Of a stretch of DNA of 64,000 nucleotides, positions 24,087-33,733 are shown in pieces. The notes under the pieces were generated by a model that saw nothing but the letters and a program-made list of their open reading frames with translations, searched no databases and was not told the origin of the DNA. A program made the translations under genes and the position numbers. Numbering within the stretch: the first letter of the stretch is position 1; every line of letters begins with the position of its first letter. The stretch comes from Methanocella arvoryzae MRE50 (GTDB lineage Archaea > Halobacteriota > Methanocellia > Methanocellales > Methanocellaceae): positions 1,922,001 to 1,986,000 of the forward strand of contig NC_009464.1 of assembly GCF_000063445.1 (NCBI RefSeq), read 5' to 3'.

Positions 24087-24997
24087 CACCTGTCCAGCTC
24101 CTTGCGGGCCTCTTCGGCCAGCTTCAGTCCGCCGGCCAGCACGAGCTTTTCAGATACTTGCTTCGCGTGTTCCTCGCACCCGGCCACGGGAATGGTTTCC
24201 CTTACTCTGACCTGCTGCCTGCCATCCAGAGAGAGCACTTCGCCGATCACGTCGATCTCGTCCCCGACTCTGGTCGCGTAGACGCCCATCGGGACTACGC
24301 AGCCTCCGTCGAGGCCGGCGGCGATGATCCTCTCCACCCTCGTCTCAATCCAGGTGGTCTCGTCGTTCAGTTCCTTGACTACTTCAGCTTCTGGAGTGCC
24401 CTGTCTGGCCACGATGGCGATGACGCCCTGGTTGGCCGCCGGGACAAAGTTGTATGGGTCAAGTCTTTCTACTTTCAAGTCCAATCCCAGCCGGATCAGC
24501 CCGGCCTCTGCCAGGAGGATCGCGTCGTACTCTCCGTCCCGGAGCTTGCGCAGCCGGGTGTCCACGTTGCCCCGGATGTCCTTGGTGACGAGCCCGGGGT
24601 AGTGGCGGTAGATCATAGCCGCCCTGCGGGTGCTGGAAGTGCCCACCACCGCTCCTTCAGGCAGGTCTGCCAGCCGCTCTGCATTTCTGATCACCGCCAC
24701 GTCGAGCGCCGACTCGCGCTTGAGCACGGCGGCGGTCACCAGATTTTCCGGGCGTACGGTCGGGATGTCCTTGAGGCTGTGGACGGCTAGGTCGACCTCG
24801 TTTTTTAACAGTAAGTCGTCGATCTCCCGGACGAAGGCTCCATAGCCCTTCATCATGTACAGCGGACTGTCCTTCTGCACGTCCCCGGAGGTCTTGATTA
24901 CCGTAATTGTGGCCTCCACGCCCTGCTCTTTGAGCAGGCGGCGGACTTTCTCCGCCTGCGCCAGCGCCAGCTTGCTTCCCCTGGTTCCTATCCTCAT
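24086..24997 (-). CDS. hemC: Porphobilinogen deaminase (hydroxymethylbilane synthase)
   Basis: HemC joins four porphobilinogens into hydroxymethylbilane. The N-terminal IGTRGSKLALAQA, the block KGYGAFVREID and the HSLKDIPTV catalytic region are conserved. The cofactor-carrying cysteine lies in GLDGGCVVPMGV. The 303-residue length is typical. AGGAG precedes the ATG, and the stop overlaps the cobA start. Confidence 0.98.
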   Translation of the reverse strand: MRIGTRGSKLALAQAEKVRRLLKEQGVEATITVIKTSGDVQKDSPLYMMKGYGAFVREIDDLLLKNEVDLAVHSLKDIPTVRPENLVTAAVLKRESALDVAVIRNAERLADLPEGAVVGTSSTRRAAMIYRHYPGLVTKDIRGNVDTRLRKLRDGEYDAILLAEAGLIRLGLDLKVERLDPYNFVPAANQGVIAIVARQGTPEAEVVKELNDETTWIETRVERIIAAGLDGGCVVPMGVYATRVGDEIDVIGEVLSLDGRQQVRVRETIPVAGCEEHAKQVSEKLVLAGGLKLAEEARKELDR

Positions 24998-25007
24998 TCT
25001 GGTGCTC

Positions 25008-26288
25008 CTATTTCACCGCGGCCAGCGACTTCTTGCACGCTGTCACGATCTGCTCCATATCGGCCTGGGAGTGCGCCAGCGACAGGAAGTTGGTCTCGAA
25101 CTGGGAGGGCGGGAAGAACACGCCATTCTGGAGCATGTGCTTCCAGAACTCGTTGAACTTTAGCTTGTCGCACTTGAGGGCCTGCTCGTAGTTTTCGGGC
25201 TGGGGGCCGAAGAACAGCTGGAACATGGAGGCGATGCCGGTAGGAGTGACCTGGCCCTCCATCCTGAGGCCCCGTACGATATCTGTTAAAGACTGCCACA
25301 GGGCCTTGCCCTTTGCGTTCACCTTGTGGTGGACGCTCTCCTTCTCCAGCACCTCGACTGTGGCCATTCCGGCCGTAAGCGACAGCGGGTTGCCGTTGTA
25401 CGTGCCAGCCTGGTAGACTCCTCCCTGCGGGGCGACGGTTTCCATGATGTCCTTCCGTCCGCCGAAAATGCCGATAGGCAGGCCGCCGCCGGCGATCTTG
25501 CCCAGGGTGGTGAGGTCGGGCTCGACGCCGTAGTAGCCCTGTGCGCCGAAAATGCTCACCCGGAAGCCGGTGATGACCTCGTCGAAGATGAGGAGGACGT
25601 CGTAGTCTCTCGTCACGTTGCGCACCGCCCGCAGGTACATGTCTTTAGGCAGGATGGGCCCCATGTTGCCCATGACCGGCTCCATGATCAGGCAGGCGAT
25701 CTCGTCTTTATGGGCCTCCAGGGTCTCCTCCAGCGCATGGATGTCGTTGTACGGCACCTGCAGGGTGTTCTTCACCACGTCCACCGGGACACCCAGAGAA
25801 TCGGGAACGCCGATGGTCGTAGCGCCCGAGCCGGCCTTGACTAAGACGGCGTCATGGGCGCCGTGGAAGCCGCCCTCGATCTTGACGATCTTGTCCCTGC
25901 CGGTGAAACCCCGGGCCGCTCTTATCGCTCCCATGGTGGCTTCGGTGCCGGTGTTCACGAACCGCAGCTTTTGCATGCCGGGGTAGTACTTCTGTATTAG
26001 TTTACCGTACTTCACCTCGATCTCACTGGGCGTGCCGTAGAGGCAGCCGTTTTCCAGCTGCTTCGTGATCGCCTCTTTCACGGCGGGGTGCCCGTGGCCG
26101 AGGATGAGCGGCCCGTAGGCGAGGCAACAGTCTATGTACTCGTTGCCGTCCACGTCTGTGATGTGGCTGCCGCTTGCCGACTTAGTGAAGAATGGGAACG
26201 GCTTGATTGCCCTGACCGGGCTGGACACGCCGCCCGGGAAGAGTGACTTCGCCTCGTCATATAGCTGCGCTGAATGATCCTGCTTCAA
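25008..26288 (-). CDS. hemL: Glutamate-1-semialdehyde 2,1-aminomutase
   Basis: The PLP enzyme converts glutamate-1-semialdehyde to 5-aminolevulinate. The 426-residue protein shows [12 protein letters not shown] at the N-terminus, the [10 protein letters not shown] aspartate that contacts PLP, and the PLP lysine in [14 protein letters not shown]. The start is TTG at 26288, with AGAGGT about 7 nt upstream; no ATG is suitably placed. It lies between hemB and hemC. Confidence 0.98.
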   Translation of the reverse strand: MKQDHSAQLYDEAKSLFPGGVSSPVRAIKPFPFFTKSASGSHITDVDGNEYIDCCLAYGPLILGHGHPAVKEAITKQLENGCLYGTPSEIEVKYGKLIQKYYPGMQKLRFVNTGTEATMGAIRAARGFTGRDKIVKIEGGFHGAHDAVLVKAGSGATTIGVPDSLGVPVDVVKNTLQVPYNDIHALEETLEAHKDEIACLIMEPVMGNMGPILPKDMYLRAVRNVTRDYDVLLIFDEVITGFRVSIFGAQGYYGVEPDLTTLGKIAGGGLPIGIFGGRKDIMETVAPQGGVYQAGTYNGNPLSLTAGMATVEVLEKESVHHKVNAKGKALWQSLTDIVRGLRMEGQVTPTGIASMFQLFFGPQPENYEQALKCDKLKFNEFWKHMLQNGVFFPPSQFETNFLSLAHSQADMEQIVTACKKSLAAVK

Positions 26289-26340
26289 GATGATACCTCT
26301 GTCTGTTATTGCCTTACTGTAAAACGTCCATTTTATACAA

Positions 26341-27315
26341 TTATTTCCCCAGCGTGGGGGCGATCTCTTTCGCGAAGTAGGTGATGATCATGTCCGCTCC
26401 CGCCCGGCGCATGGAGAGCAGCGTCTCCCGGGCGACCTTCTCGCCGTCTATCCACCCGTTGGCGGCCGCCGCTTTGATCATGGCGTACTCCCCGCTCACG
26501 TTATATGCTGCTACCGGCACCCGGAACTCGGACTTGACCCGGTAGATGATGTCTAAATAGGACAGGGCGGGCTTGACCATGACGATGTCGGCGCCCTCCT
26601 CAAGGTCGAGGGCTACTTCTCTGATCGCCTCGTCAGAGTTCGCCGGGTCCATCTGGTACGTCGACCGGTCGAAGCCCTGGCATCCCGAGGAGGCGGCCTC
26701 CCTGAACGGGCCGTAGGATGCAGAGGCGTACTTGGCTGCATAGGACATGATGATGGTATCCTTCAGCCCGTAGAAGTCCAGCTCGCTCCTGATGGCGTGG
26801 ACCATGCCGTCCATCATGCCCGAGGGGGCGACCACGTCTGCGCCGGCCCTGGCGTAGTTGACCGCCGTCCTGGCGATAATGTCCAGCGTGGCGTCGTTGT
26901 CGACCGTATTGTTTTTGATCGGCCCGCAGTGGCCGTGCGTGGTGTATTCGCACAGGCACACGTCTGCGATGACTAAAAGGTCTCTGTTCCGGCGCTTGAT
27001 CGCCTTGATGGCCTGCTCGATCACGTTGCCGGCTGCGTACGCGGCGTCGCCGGTCTGATCCTTGTGCTCCGGTATGCCGAACAGGATGACGGCTGGTATG
27101 CCCAGCTTTGCGATCTCGTCCGCTTCCGCTTCGAGGCCGGCGAGAGGCAGCCTCTCTATGCCGGGCATGGAGCCTATCGGCTTGCGTTCCTCAGCGCTCT
27201 CGTCCACGAATATGGGGCAGATCAGGTCTTTGACGTCGAGCGAGGTTTCGCTGACCATGTCCCTGATGAGCTTAGTCTGTCTTAGACGCCTTAGTCTTGT
27301 TACCGGGTATCCCAT
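26341..27315 (-). CDS. hemB: Delta-aminolevulinic acid dehydratase (porphobilinogen synthase)
   Basis: HemB condenses two 5-aminolevulinates into porphobilinogen. Both active-site lysine regions are present ([16 protein letters not shown] and [10 protein letters not shown]). The zinc cysteines appear in [13 protein letters not shown], so it is a zinc-type enzyme. The ATG at 27315 lies inside the end of hemA (44-bp overlap), giving 324 residues, which fits the family. Confidence 0.98.
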   Translation of the reverse strand: MGYPVTRLRRLRQTKLIRDMVSETSLDVKDLICPIFVDESAEERKPIGSMPGIERLPLAGLEAEADEIAKLGIPAVILFGIPEHKDQTGDAAYAAGNVIEQAIKAIKRRNRDLLVIADVCLCEYTTHGHCGPIKNNTVDNDATLDIIARTAVNYARAGADVVAPSGMMDGMVHAIRSELDFYGLKDTIIMSYAAKYASASYGPFREAASSGCQGFDRSTYQMDPANSDEAIREVALDLEEGADIVMVKPALSYLDIIYRVKSEFRVPVAAYNVSGEYAMIKAAAANGWIDGEKVARETLLSMRRAGADMIITYFAKEIAPTLGK

Positions 27316-28555
27316 TGCTCTCTTCCACCCACAGGTCAAATAGTTCCTCCGCCGTGCGGAGGCAGTCCTCGTCGCACCGCTCGGCAGCCCGCCTGAGCTG
27401 CCTGGTCGGGGCGGCCAGTATCTTGTTGGTCAGGGCCATCGAAAAGTCGTGGAGGATGCTGATCTGCTGTTCTGTGAGGCTTCCCGCGGTGCTCAGGCGG
27501 GCCACCGCCCTGCGGAGTTCCGTCGCCCTGATGTGATCGGTGCGCTGGTACAGGTCTCCGATGACCCGATCGGCATGCAGGCGCCTGATGTCCCGCTGAA
27601 GCAGAACCAGCTCTTCTTCGATAATTGCTTCTACTTTTCTTGCCTCGCCCTGCCTGCGCCTCATGCTGGCCTCGTTGATCTGCCGCAGGCTGTCGATATT
27701 GTGCAGCGTCACCCCGGGCACCTCTCCCACGGTTTCCTCGATGTTCCTCGGATTTGTGATGTCGATGAAGATGAGGGGCTTCTCGCCCTTGCACTGCTCC
27801 ACCATCTTCTTCGTGATGATGAGATGAGGTGCGCCCGTGGCGCAGATCACCACGTCGGCGCTGCCCATGTAGTCGCACAGGCGTTCCAGCCTGATGGCGA
27901 CGCCCTGTAAGCTTGAGGCCAGCTTTTCAGCCTGCTCGAAGGTGCGGTTGGCGACGTAGATCGCCCGGAGGCTCTTCTCAGCCATCGCGTTCGCCACGAG
28001 GGTGCCCATCTCCCCGGCGCCGACCACCAGGATAGTACGGCCCCGGAGGTCGCCCAGCAGCGACTCTGCGAGCTCTACCGCCGCAGACCCGATCGAGACC
28101 GAGCCCTTGTTGATCTCTGTTTCAATACGGGCGCGGGCGCCCACGTGAATGGATTTCTGTATGGCGGTCGACAGTACCGGGCCTATAGTCCCGAGCCGCC
28201 GGGCCTGCAGCAGCGCAGTTTTCAGCTGTCCCAGGATCTGATCCTCGCCCACGATCATGGACTCCAGGCCGCAGGCCAGCCTCAACAGCCCTTTCAGGCA
28301 GTCGTCGCCGGCCCTGACCTCGGCGATTTCGAGAGGCATGCCCTCGGCGCGGGCGAAGCCGACGATATCCTCGACCGACTCGGCCACTGCGTAAATCTCC
28401 ACGCGGTTGCAGGTCTGCAGCACGACGGCCTCCGATACCCCGGGCAGGGAGAGGAGCCTGAGCATCGCCACATCCGGGTCCCGGAAGCGGGCGCGCTCGA
28501 TGCCTTCGATGCCCGCATGCCTGTGGTTGACCGAGATGCTGCAAACCTGAGCCAT
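27272..28555 (-). CDS. hemA: Glutamyl-tRNA reductase
   Basis: HemA reduces glutamyl-tRNA to glutamate-1-semialdehyde, the first committed step of tetrapyrrole synthesis. The catalytic cysteine lies in VVLQTCNRVEIY, the Rossmann motif is VVGAGEMGTLVANA, and a C-terminal dimerisation helix follows. The 427-residue length is usual. A TATA-like sequence about 25-40 bp upstream of the ATG suggests that the hem operon has its own promoter here. Confidence 0.98.
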   Translation of the reverse strand: MAQVCSISVNHRHAGIEGIERARFRDPDVAMLRLLSLPGVSEAVVLQTCNRVEIYAVAESVEDIVGFARAEGMPLEIAEVRAGDDCLKGLLRLACGLESMIVGEDQILGQLKTALLQARRLGTIGPVLSTAIQKSIHVGARARIETEINKGSVSIGSAAVELAESLLGDLRGRTILVVGAGEMGTLVANAMAEKSLRAIYVANRTFEQAEKLASSLQGVAIRLERLCDYMGSADVVICATGAPHLIITKKMVEQCKGEKPLIFIDITNPRNIEETVGEVPGVTLHNIDSLRQINEASMRRRQGEARKVEAIIEEELVLLQRDIRRLHADRVIGDLYQRTDHIRATELRRAVARLSTAGSLTEQQISILHDFSMALTNKILAAPTRQLRRAAERCDEDCLRTAEELFDLWVEESNGIPGNKTKASKTD

Positions 28556-28734
28556 GTGATCACTTTTTAAGTATAATCATATGATATAGTAACACTTTTA
28601 CTTAATTTTTTAGCACTATAACAGGATAAAACTTGCGGAGTAAAAGATTGCCAGGTGCATACTTTCAGTCAGGGGGCTGTTAAACAATATATGCAACATA
28701 CTGTAAATTAGTTATACTTACCATCAGAGCGACC

Positions 28735-29151
28735 ATGAAACAATGTAAGTATCAGGTAAATCCCTGGCCCATCCCTTATGAGACATATGCATACGTGAGA
28801 CTTACAGAAAGAGCCGCTACAACCGTATTCGACAAGCTGGGCCCTGGCTTGAAGGAGAAATCCTACGAGAAGTGCCTCGCGAAAGAACTGGGGAAAAAGG
28901 GCCTGAATGTGAGAAGGCAGGTAAACCTGCCGGTCATCTACGACGGCGAAAAGATCGGCGACACGTACCGGGTCGATCTACTGCTGGAGGACGACCTGAT
29001 CATCGAGGTAAAGGCCGTCGACAGGATTATACCATTACACTACCTGCAGGTTCGGACGTACCTGAGGATCTACAACAAGCGCGTCGGTATGCTGATCAAT
29101 TTCAACTGCGAGGACATCGCAGACGGCATCAAGAGGGTCGTTATCCATTAG
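28735..29151 (+). CDS. GxxExxY-family protein, second copy
   Basis: The 138-residue protein carries the family signature GPGLKEKSYEKCL and the nuclease-like core VDLLLEDDLIIEVKAVD (D...ExK). It differs clearly from the copy at 16231 and has the GC-rich codon use of its neighbours. It is encoded against the direction of the tetrapyrrole operon, between hemA and the precorrin-2 dehydrogenase gene, and ends 2 bp from the latter's stop codon. No flanking inverted repeats are visible. The function is unknown. Confidence 0.88.
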   Translation: MKQCKYQVNPWPIPYETYAYVRLTERAATTVFDKLGPGLKEKSYEKCLAKELGKKGLNVRRQVNLPVIYDGEKIGDTYRVDLLLEDDLIIEVKAVDRIIPLHYLQVRTYLRIYNKRVGMLINFNCEDIADGIKRVVIH

Positions 29152-29153
29152 CC

Positions 29154-29789
29154 TCACGGTCTTCTCTCTTCAATCATCATCAGCGCCAGCGTCAGGGCGT
29201 CGTCGTACGACGTCTTCATCGCCTCCCAGACTGCCGGCGTTTTCAGGATGTCCCACAGTAGCCGCTCTCTGTCTTTCTGCTCTGGCACTACCTTCTTCAG
29301 GACTTCTCTCACGTCGGCCTGCAGCCTCACCATGTCGGCCATTTCCTCGCCGAGCGCCGCCTCCAGCCGCTGCCGCAGATATTTCGACATGGCGGGGCTC
29401 TTACCCCCTGTGGCGATGGCGACGGAAATGTCCCCTTTCGTAATCCTCGAGGGCAGGATCACCCCCGACTCACCGTGCGCCGAATTCACCAGTATCCCGG
29501 CACTCTGCGCTTCCCGTACCACCGCACTGTTGAACTCCTCGTCGCCAGTGGCCGCAATGACCAGAAAGGCCCCGGAGATCAGCTCTCCGATCTCCTCCCG
29601 GGCAGCGGCTTTCTGAATACGGGTGATGCCGCCCATCGCCTCCAGTGCGGGAGTAAACGCCGGGCTGACCACCGTCACGTCCGCCACGCCCGAAAAGTAC
29701 CGCGCCTTCCGCTCGCCCACTCCGCCCCCGCCGAATATGACGATGCGCCGGCCTTTAAAGTCGATGTAGAGGGGCAGGTAATCGCTCAT
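29154..29789 (-). CDS. Precorrin-2 dehydrogenase/sirohydrochlorin-type (CysG N-domain family)
   Basis: The enzyme oxidises precorrin-2 to sirohydrochlorin with NAD and, in some members, chelates iron. The 211-residue protein begins YLPLYIDFKGRRIVIFGGGGVGERKA, a Rossmann nucleotide motif typical of the family, and continues with FLVIAATGDEEFN and HGESGVILPS. The ATG at 29789 is preferred over an upstream ATG because the fold starts there. It functions with cobA, encoded 5 kb downstream in the same direction. Confidence 0.93.
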   Translation of the reverse strand: MSDYLPLYIDFKGRRIVIFGGGGVGERKARYFSGVADVTVVSPAFTPALEAMGGITRIQKAAAREEIGELISGAFLVIAATGDEEFNSAVVREAQSAGILVNSAHGESGVILPSRITKGDISVAIATGGKSPAMSKYLRQRLEAALGEEMADMVRLQADVREVLKKVVPEQKDRERLLWDILKTPAVWEAMKTSYDDALTLALMMIEERRP

Positions 29790-29831
29790 ACATCTTAGAT
29801 TGCCGGATGTTGGACAAAAATGTTTGGGCAC

Positions 29832-29921
29832 TGACCACTGTGAGTCTCTGTGCCTCTGTGGTAAACCTTACTCTGTGCGTCTCCGTGGTTCCCCGTGCCC
29901 TCTGTGGTGAATTTGTGGTGC
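29832..29921. repeat. Degenerate CTCTGTG(CC)TCTGTGG repeats (family C)
   Basis: Several imperfect copies of the motif CTCTGTGCCTCTGTGGT lie in the gap between two minus-strand genes, all in one orientation. Larger, palindromic versions lie at 45661 and 60981. Confidence 0.75.
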
Positions 29922-29929
29922 ATAGGACC

Positions 29930-30607
29930 TTAGCGCAGCCATTCGACCATTCTCGGCTGGAGCTTGGCGGTGTCCTGGTAGAACCGGGCATAGATGAACG
30001 TTATGGCGACGCTTATGGTGAATACGGCCCAGGGGATGGATACGACGAGCGTCATGGCTACGACGCCTATTGCGGCGATGGCTGCGGACGATGCGATGGC
30101 CACGAGGAAGCCTTCGGGGTTGTACAGGATGAAGCCGATGACCTTTTTGATGTTGATCGCTTTGCGCACGCTGCCGGTGCTGGCGTACAGCACCCATGAG
30201 GCGAAGAATACGAACGCGAGAGTCGCGGCGGTGATGGCCATGGTGGTTACGAGCAGGATGGTGCTGATGAGGAGAAGGAAGGTCATGTCCGTATAGCTGA
30301 AGACCAGCACGGGTATGCCGGGTATGAGCACGATGAGGGCGTAAACAGCCGCGTAGGCGAGGAAGACGAGGGTCATGCGTATCCCGTCCACGAACATCTG
30401 GCCGATCTCGACCCATTCTGGCAGCACTCCGTTGCCCCTGACGATCTCCCGCATGCACCGGGTCACGAAGCCCAGGAAGAACGGCAGGCCAATCACTAAA
30501 AACGACAGCGCCACGACGATGCCCCCGACCAGGAGCGTGGCCAGGTTGGAGAGGGCGTACTTTCCGGCCATCAGGATAGTTTCCAGCAGGTCGTTGTTGG
30601 GGGGCAT
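29930..30607 (-). CDS. DUF4013-like multi-pass membrane protein
   Basis: The 225-residue protein has six or so hydrophobic segments, grouped as two long helices near residues 20-50, then 75-95, 100-125, 150-175 and 190-215. The segment LGFVTRCMREIVRGNGVLPEW resembles DUF4013 proteins of methanogens. No function is established. It stands alone, divergent from the M20 peptidase. Confidence 0.7.
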   Translation of the reverse strand: MPPNNDLLETILMAGKYALSNLATLLVGGIVVALSFLVIGLPFFLGFVTRCMREIVRGNGVLPEWVEIGQMFVDGIRMTLVFLAYAAVYALIVLIPGIPVLVFSYTDMTFLLLISTILLVTTMAITAATLAFVFFASWVLYASTGSVRKAINIKKVIGFILYNPEGFLVAIASSAAIAAIGVVAMTLVVSIPWAVFTISVAITFIYARFYQDTAKLQPRMVEWLR

Positions 30608-30699
30608 TGTAGTATTACATAGGGTGCGGGCAGTAAAATGGTTTTCGTTGCCAGGCAGACAGCAAAAGCAATATACGATCGCAGCCTACCTGCTGGTCG

Positions 30700-31827
30700 A
30701 TGAGCGATAATGCCGCCCCCTGCGAGGACTTTTTGAGAGAGCTGGTGGCCATACCGTCGGTGACCGGCTCCGAGGGGCTGATCAAGGATTACCTGGTCAA
30801 TAAATTCAACAGCCTGGGCTTCGATACGAGGGTCCAGCACGTCGACGGCGACCGCTACAACGTGATCGGCACCCTGGGCGAAGGGCCGATCAGGCTCATG
30901 CTCTGCACTCATGAGGATGTGATCCCCTCGCTGGACGAGTCCAAGTGGACCACTCATCCGTTCCAGCCCTCGGAAAGAGAAGGCCGCATCTACGGCCGGG
31001 GGGCGACGGATGCAAAGGGCTCGCTCGCCGCAATGATGGAGGCGATGGCCAGGCTGAAGGGTAAACTGCTCAATGGCTCGGTAGCGATCGCCGCCGTCGT
31101 CGAGGAGGAGACCGGCCGCTCGATCGGCGCCCGCAGGCTACTCACCGAGTACCGGCCTGAAATGGCGATCATCGGGGAGCCCACGGGCCTGCGGGCCGCC
31201 GTCGCCCACAAGGGCGCGCTCCGCCCGGCGATCACCGTCCACGGCATGGCCGCCCACGCCTCCCATCCCGGCAGGGGAGTCAACGCCATCTCCGCCATGG
31301 GCAAGCTGCTGGTCACCCTGAACTCCTACGCTTACCGGGTTAGCAAAAATAAGGACCCTCTCCTGGGCAGATCATCGTCAGAGGCCACGATGATCCGGGG
31401 CGGGGAGCGCATCAACGTCATCCCCGAGCAGTGCACCGTCTGCATCGACCGGCGCCTGGTCTCTAACGAGACCATCGACGAGGCTTACCACGACCTGCAG
31501 ATGGTCGTCAGGCGGTTCTCCAGAAAATACAGGGCACGGGCCGAGATAGAGCTGCTGTCCTCTTACCCCCCATCGTCCACCCCTCTGTCCGAGCCGATCG
31601 TCAAAATGGCGTCCTCCGTTTTATCCGGCATGGGCCTGAACCCCGAGCCCAACGGCTTCCCCGCCGGGTGCGACATGTGGGCTTTCCGTGCCCGGGACAT
31701 TCCCACCGTGATCCTCGGCCCCGGCAGCATCCAGCAGGCACACGTGATCGACGAATATATCGAAATCGCCGAGCTCCGCAAAGCAGTCGACGTCTACGAG
31801 CGACTGCTTCAAAAAGCTTCACAGTAG
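30700..31827 (+). CDS. M20-family amidohydrolase (ArgE/DapE-like deacylase)
   Basis: The 375-residue protein follows the M20 plan: metal ligands in MLCTHEDVIP (H-x-D), GRGATDAKGSLAA with the bridging Asp, the catalytic Glu pair in VEEETGRS and the ligand in IIGEPTG. A dimerisation lid domain starts at HKGALRPAITVHGMAAHASHP-type sequence. Substrates of the family include acetylornithine, succinyl-diaminopimelate and dipeptides; this one cannot be assigned. Its 3' end overlaps the convergent DUF998 gene by 9 bp. Confidence 0.88.
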   Translation: MSDNAAPCEDFLRELVAIPSVTGSEGLIKDYLVNKFNSLGFDTRVQHVDGDRYNVIGTLGEGPIRLMLCTHEDVIPSLDESKWTTHPFQPSEREGRIYGRGATDAKGSLAAMMEAMARLKGKLLNGSVAIAAVVEEETGRSIGARRLLTEYRPEMAIIGEPTGLRAAVAHKGALRPAITVHGMAAHASHPGRGVNAISAMGKLLVTLNSYAYRVSKNKDPLLGRSSSEATMIRGGERINVIPEQCTVCIDRRLVSNETIDEAYHDLQMVVRRFSRKYRARAEIELLSSYPPSSTPLSEPIVKMASSVLSGMGLNPEPNGFPAGCDMWAFRARDIPTVILGPGSIQQAHVIDEYIEIAELRKAVDVYERLLQKASQ

Positions 31828-32463
31828 TTTGTGCCTCGTCTCGACGAGGTCTGGCGCTCTGGTCGCGAGGGCGTTGTAGCAGAAGAGTAGTATCCAGCCC
31901 AGGGAGAAGTATACTGACAGCCAGATGAAGGAGATCGGCTTGTAGCCCATGAGGTAGAGCACGATCTGGGCGCAGTTGAGCAGGAAGGCAACGAAGCCCC
32001 ATGCCGGGATGATCCAGAGCCTGTACCTGACGTTGCGTATGAGGGCGACGTTGACGAGGAGGATCACGACCGTGAGGGTGGCGTAGACGAACTCTGACAG
32101 TCGCAGGTGGACGGTTCCTGACTCCTCGGAGAAGACGCCGAGCAGGATCATGCCAAGGCAGAACCCGATGCCGGCGATCTCGGCGACGATGAGGGTGTAC
32201 CTCGACCACTTCGGGCCGATGTGCCAGGTGGCAAAGCTGAGGACGAAGGGTATCATCAGCAGTCCTGTCAGCACGAGGCCAATATTGTAGACGAGGGCGC
32301 CGTTCGGGTTGATGGTGGTGCTGCCCAGGTCGCTGATCCAGTTGCTCAGCGGGTGCATGATCTGCCCGAACAAAAAGATCGAGACGATCGTGCAGAGAAC
32401 GTATATCCCGAGGGCGGCGACGAAGAACCAGGCGCCGAGCCTTCTCAACACTGCCTCATCCAT
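31819..32463 (-). CDS. DUF998-family membrane protein
   Basis: The 214-residue protein has six membrane helices and the DUF998 hallmark at the start of helix 2 (HPLSNWISDLG, followed by NPNGALVYNIGLV). Function is unknown for the family. AGGGATTGAG precedes the ATG. A paralogue lies immediately upstream at 32554, so the pair arose by duplication. Confidence 0.82.
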   Translation of the reverse strand: MDEAVLRRLGAWFFVAALGIYVLCTIVSIFLFGQIMHPLSNWISDLGSTTINPNGALVYNIGLVLTGLLMIPFVLSFATWHIGPKWSRYTLIVAEIAGIGFCLGMILLGVFSEESGTVHLRLSEFVYATLTVVILLVNVALIRNVRYRLWIIPAWGFVAFLLNCAQIVLYLMGYKPISFIWLSVYFSLGWILLFCYNALATRAPDLVETRHKLL

Positions 32464-32553
32464 CTCAATCCCTTCTAAATATCTTACGTCAGGGTATATA
32501 TGCTGTTTTCTAGCTGCAGTATGCTGGCTATGCGGGCCTGCCAGACATCGCTA

Positions 32554-33162
32554 TCAGGCTTCAGTCAGGGTGTGCCAGCAGAATAACAGGACCCAGGCCT
32601 GGGGCAGGTAGGCGGACAGCCATTCGACGATGGTGGGGAAGCTGCCCGTTAGTACCAGGCCGATCTGGGCGAAGTTGCTGACGATCGCCAGGGCGCCGAT
32701 AAACGCCAGCCAGCCGGGGTATTTCGGCTCTCCCCACAGTGCCAGATTAACGAGCAGTAGCATGGCGGTCAGGCAGAGGAAGGTCAACATGGCGGCCGGT
32801 ACATGGACTTCTCGCACGGTCTCAGGGTACAGGCCGATCAAAGCCAGGCCGACGCTCGCCACTATGCCCGGTACTACGGCCGCGGCAGCAAGACGGCTCT
32901 GCCATTTGCTCGCAGTCCTCAGGAACGCCAGGCTGGCGACGAAGGGCAAGAACAGCACACCTCCGACCATGCAACCAGCGTCGAAGACAAGGTGACCGTC
33001 CGGGTTGGCCGAAGGGTTGCCGAGGTGGCTGACGGTGCTCTCCAGCGGGCTGAACGGGCCCGGGTACAGATATACTGCAATAAGCGTGAACAGCACGAAC
33101 GCTGCGGTGGCCGCCATGCCAAAATATGCGCCAAGCCTCACGTACCTCTTATTCTCTGCCAC
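32554..33162 (-). CDS. DUF998-family membrane protein, paralogue
   Basis: The 202-residue, six-helix protein has the matching hallmark SPLESTVSHLGNPSANPDG. It starts at GTG 33162 with GAGGG about 9 nt upstream. Together with the downstream paralogue it may form a hetero-oligomer (inference). The function is unknown. Confidence 0.8.
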   Translation of the reverse strand: MAENKRYVRLGAYFGMAATAAFVLFTLIAVYLYPGPFSPLESTVSHLGNPSANPDGHLVFDAGCMVGGVLFLPFVASLAFLRTASKWQSRLAAAAVVPGIVASVGLALIGLYPETVREVHVPAAMLTFLCLTAMLLLVNLALWGEPKYPGWLAFIGALAIVSNFAQIGLVLTGSFPTIVEWLSAYLPQAWVLLFCWHTLTEA

Positions 33163-33189
33163 GATTCATGCCCTCTCAGTCAAGCCACT

Positions 33190-33711
33190 TTATCCGGCTG
33201 TCGTCTGCCTTAGCTCTTTAGCCATGCGCACGGCTTTCACGATCCGGTCCGGGTATCGCAGTTCGCTCTCTCCCGTGCGGCAGAAACCCTTCTTCTCGTA
33301 GAACTTCCCGTTATACCCGGGCACGATGGTGTCCAGCTCAACCCTGCGGGTTCCCGGGTATCTGGTCCGCAGCAGGCTTTCCATGTGATCGAGGAGAACT
33401 GTGCCGATGCCCTTGCCCTTGTAGCCGCCTTTCACGTACAGCAGCATGAGCTCTGCCGTCGAAGGGTCGAGCTGCTTTACGAAGTAAAAGCCGACCACTT
33501 CGCCTCCGGAGGTGGCCACGAAGGCGATCATAGTCTCGCCCATGTGCACGTAGTCGGATGGCATGTAGGCGTTGATGCCCGCGGCGATCACGACCGGGTC
33601 CTGCATGGGGTAGAATTCCCGGACGAAGGCTTCAGTCCTGATCCGGAAGCAGTCCTCGGCGTCAGCTGCCGTGAACGGGCGTATGGAAATATTGTCGGCT
33701 GCGGTAGTCGT
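33190..33711 (-). CDS. GNAT-family N-acetyltransferase, ACG start inferred
   Basis: The acetyl-CoA-binding motif is LYVKGGYKGKGIGTVLL, and the C-terminal half has NGKFYEKKGF. The first standard start codon, ATG 33606, would remove strand 1 of the fold. The frame is open further upstream and encodes ISIRPFTAADAEDCFRIR, a textbook GNAT N-terminus. No ATG, GTG or TTG precedes it, but an ACG at 33711 lies 6 nt after GAGGGA. From there the protein has 173 residues, normal for the family. The gene follows moaB by 22 nt. The acetyl acceptor is unknown. Confidence 0.85.
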   Translation of the reverse strand, partial: TTTAADNISIRPFTAADAEDCFRIRTEAFVREFYPMQDPVVIAAGINAYMPSDYVHMGETMIAFVATSGGEVVGFYFVKQLDPSTAELMLLYVKGGYKGKGIGTVLLDHMESLLRTRYPGTRRVELDTIVPGYNGKFYEKKGFCRTGESELRYPDRIVKAVRMAKELRQTTAG

Positions 33712-33733
33712 ATTCGGTCCCTCGCTTACTCGC

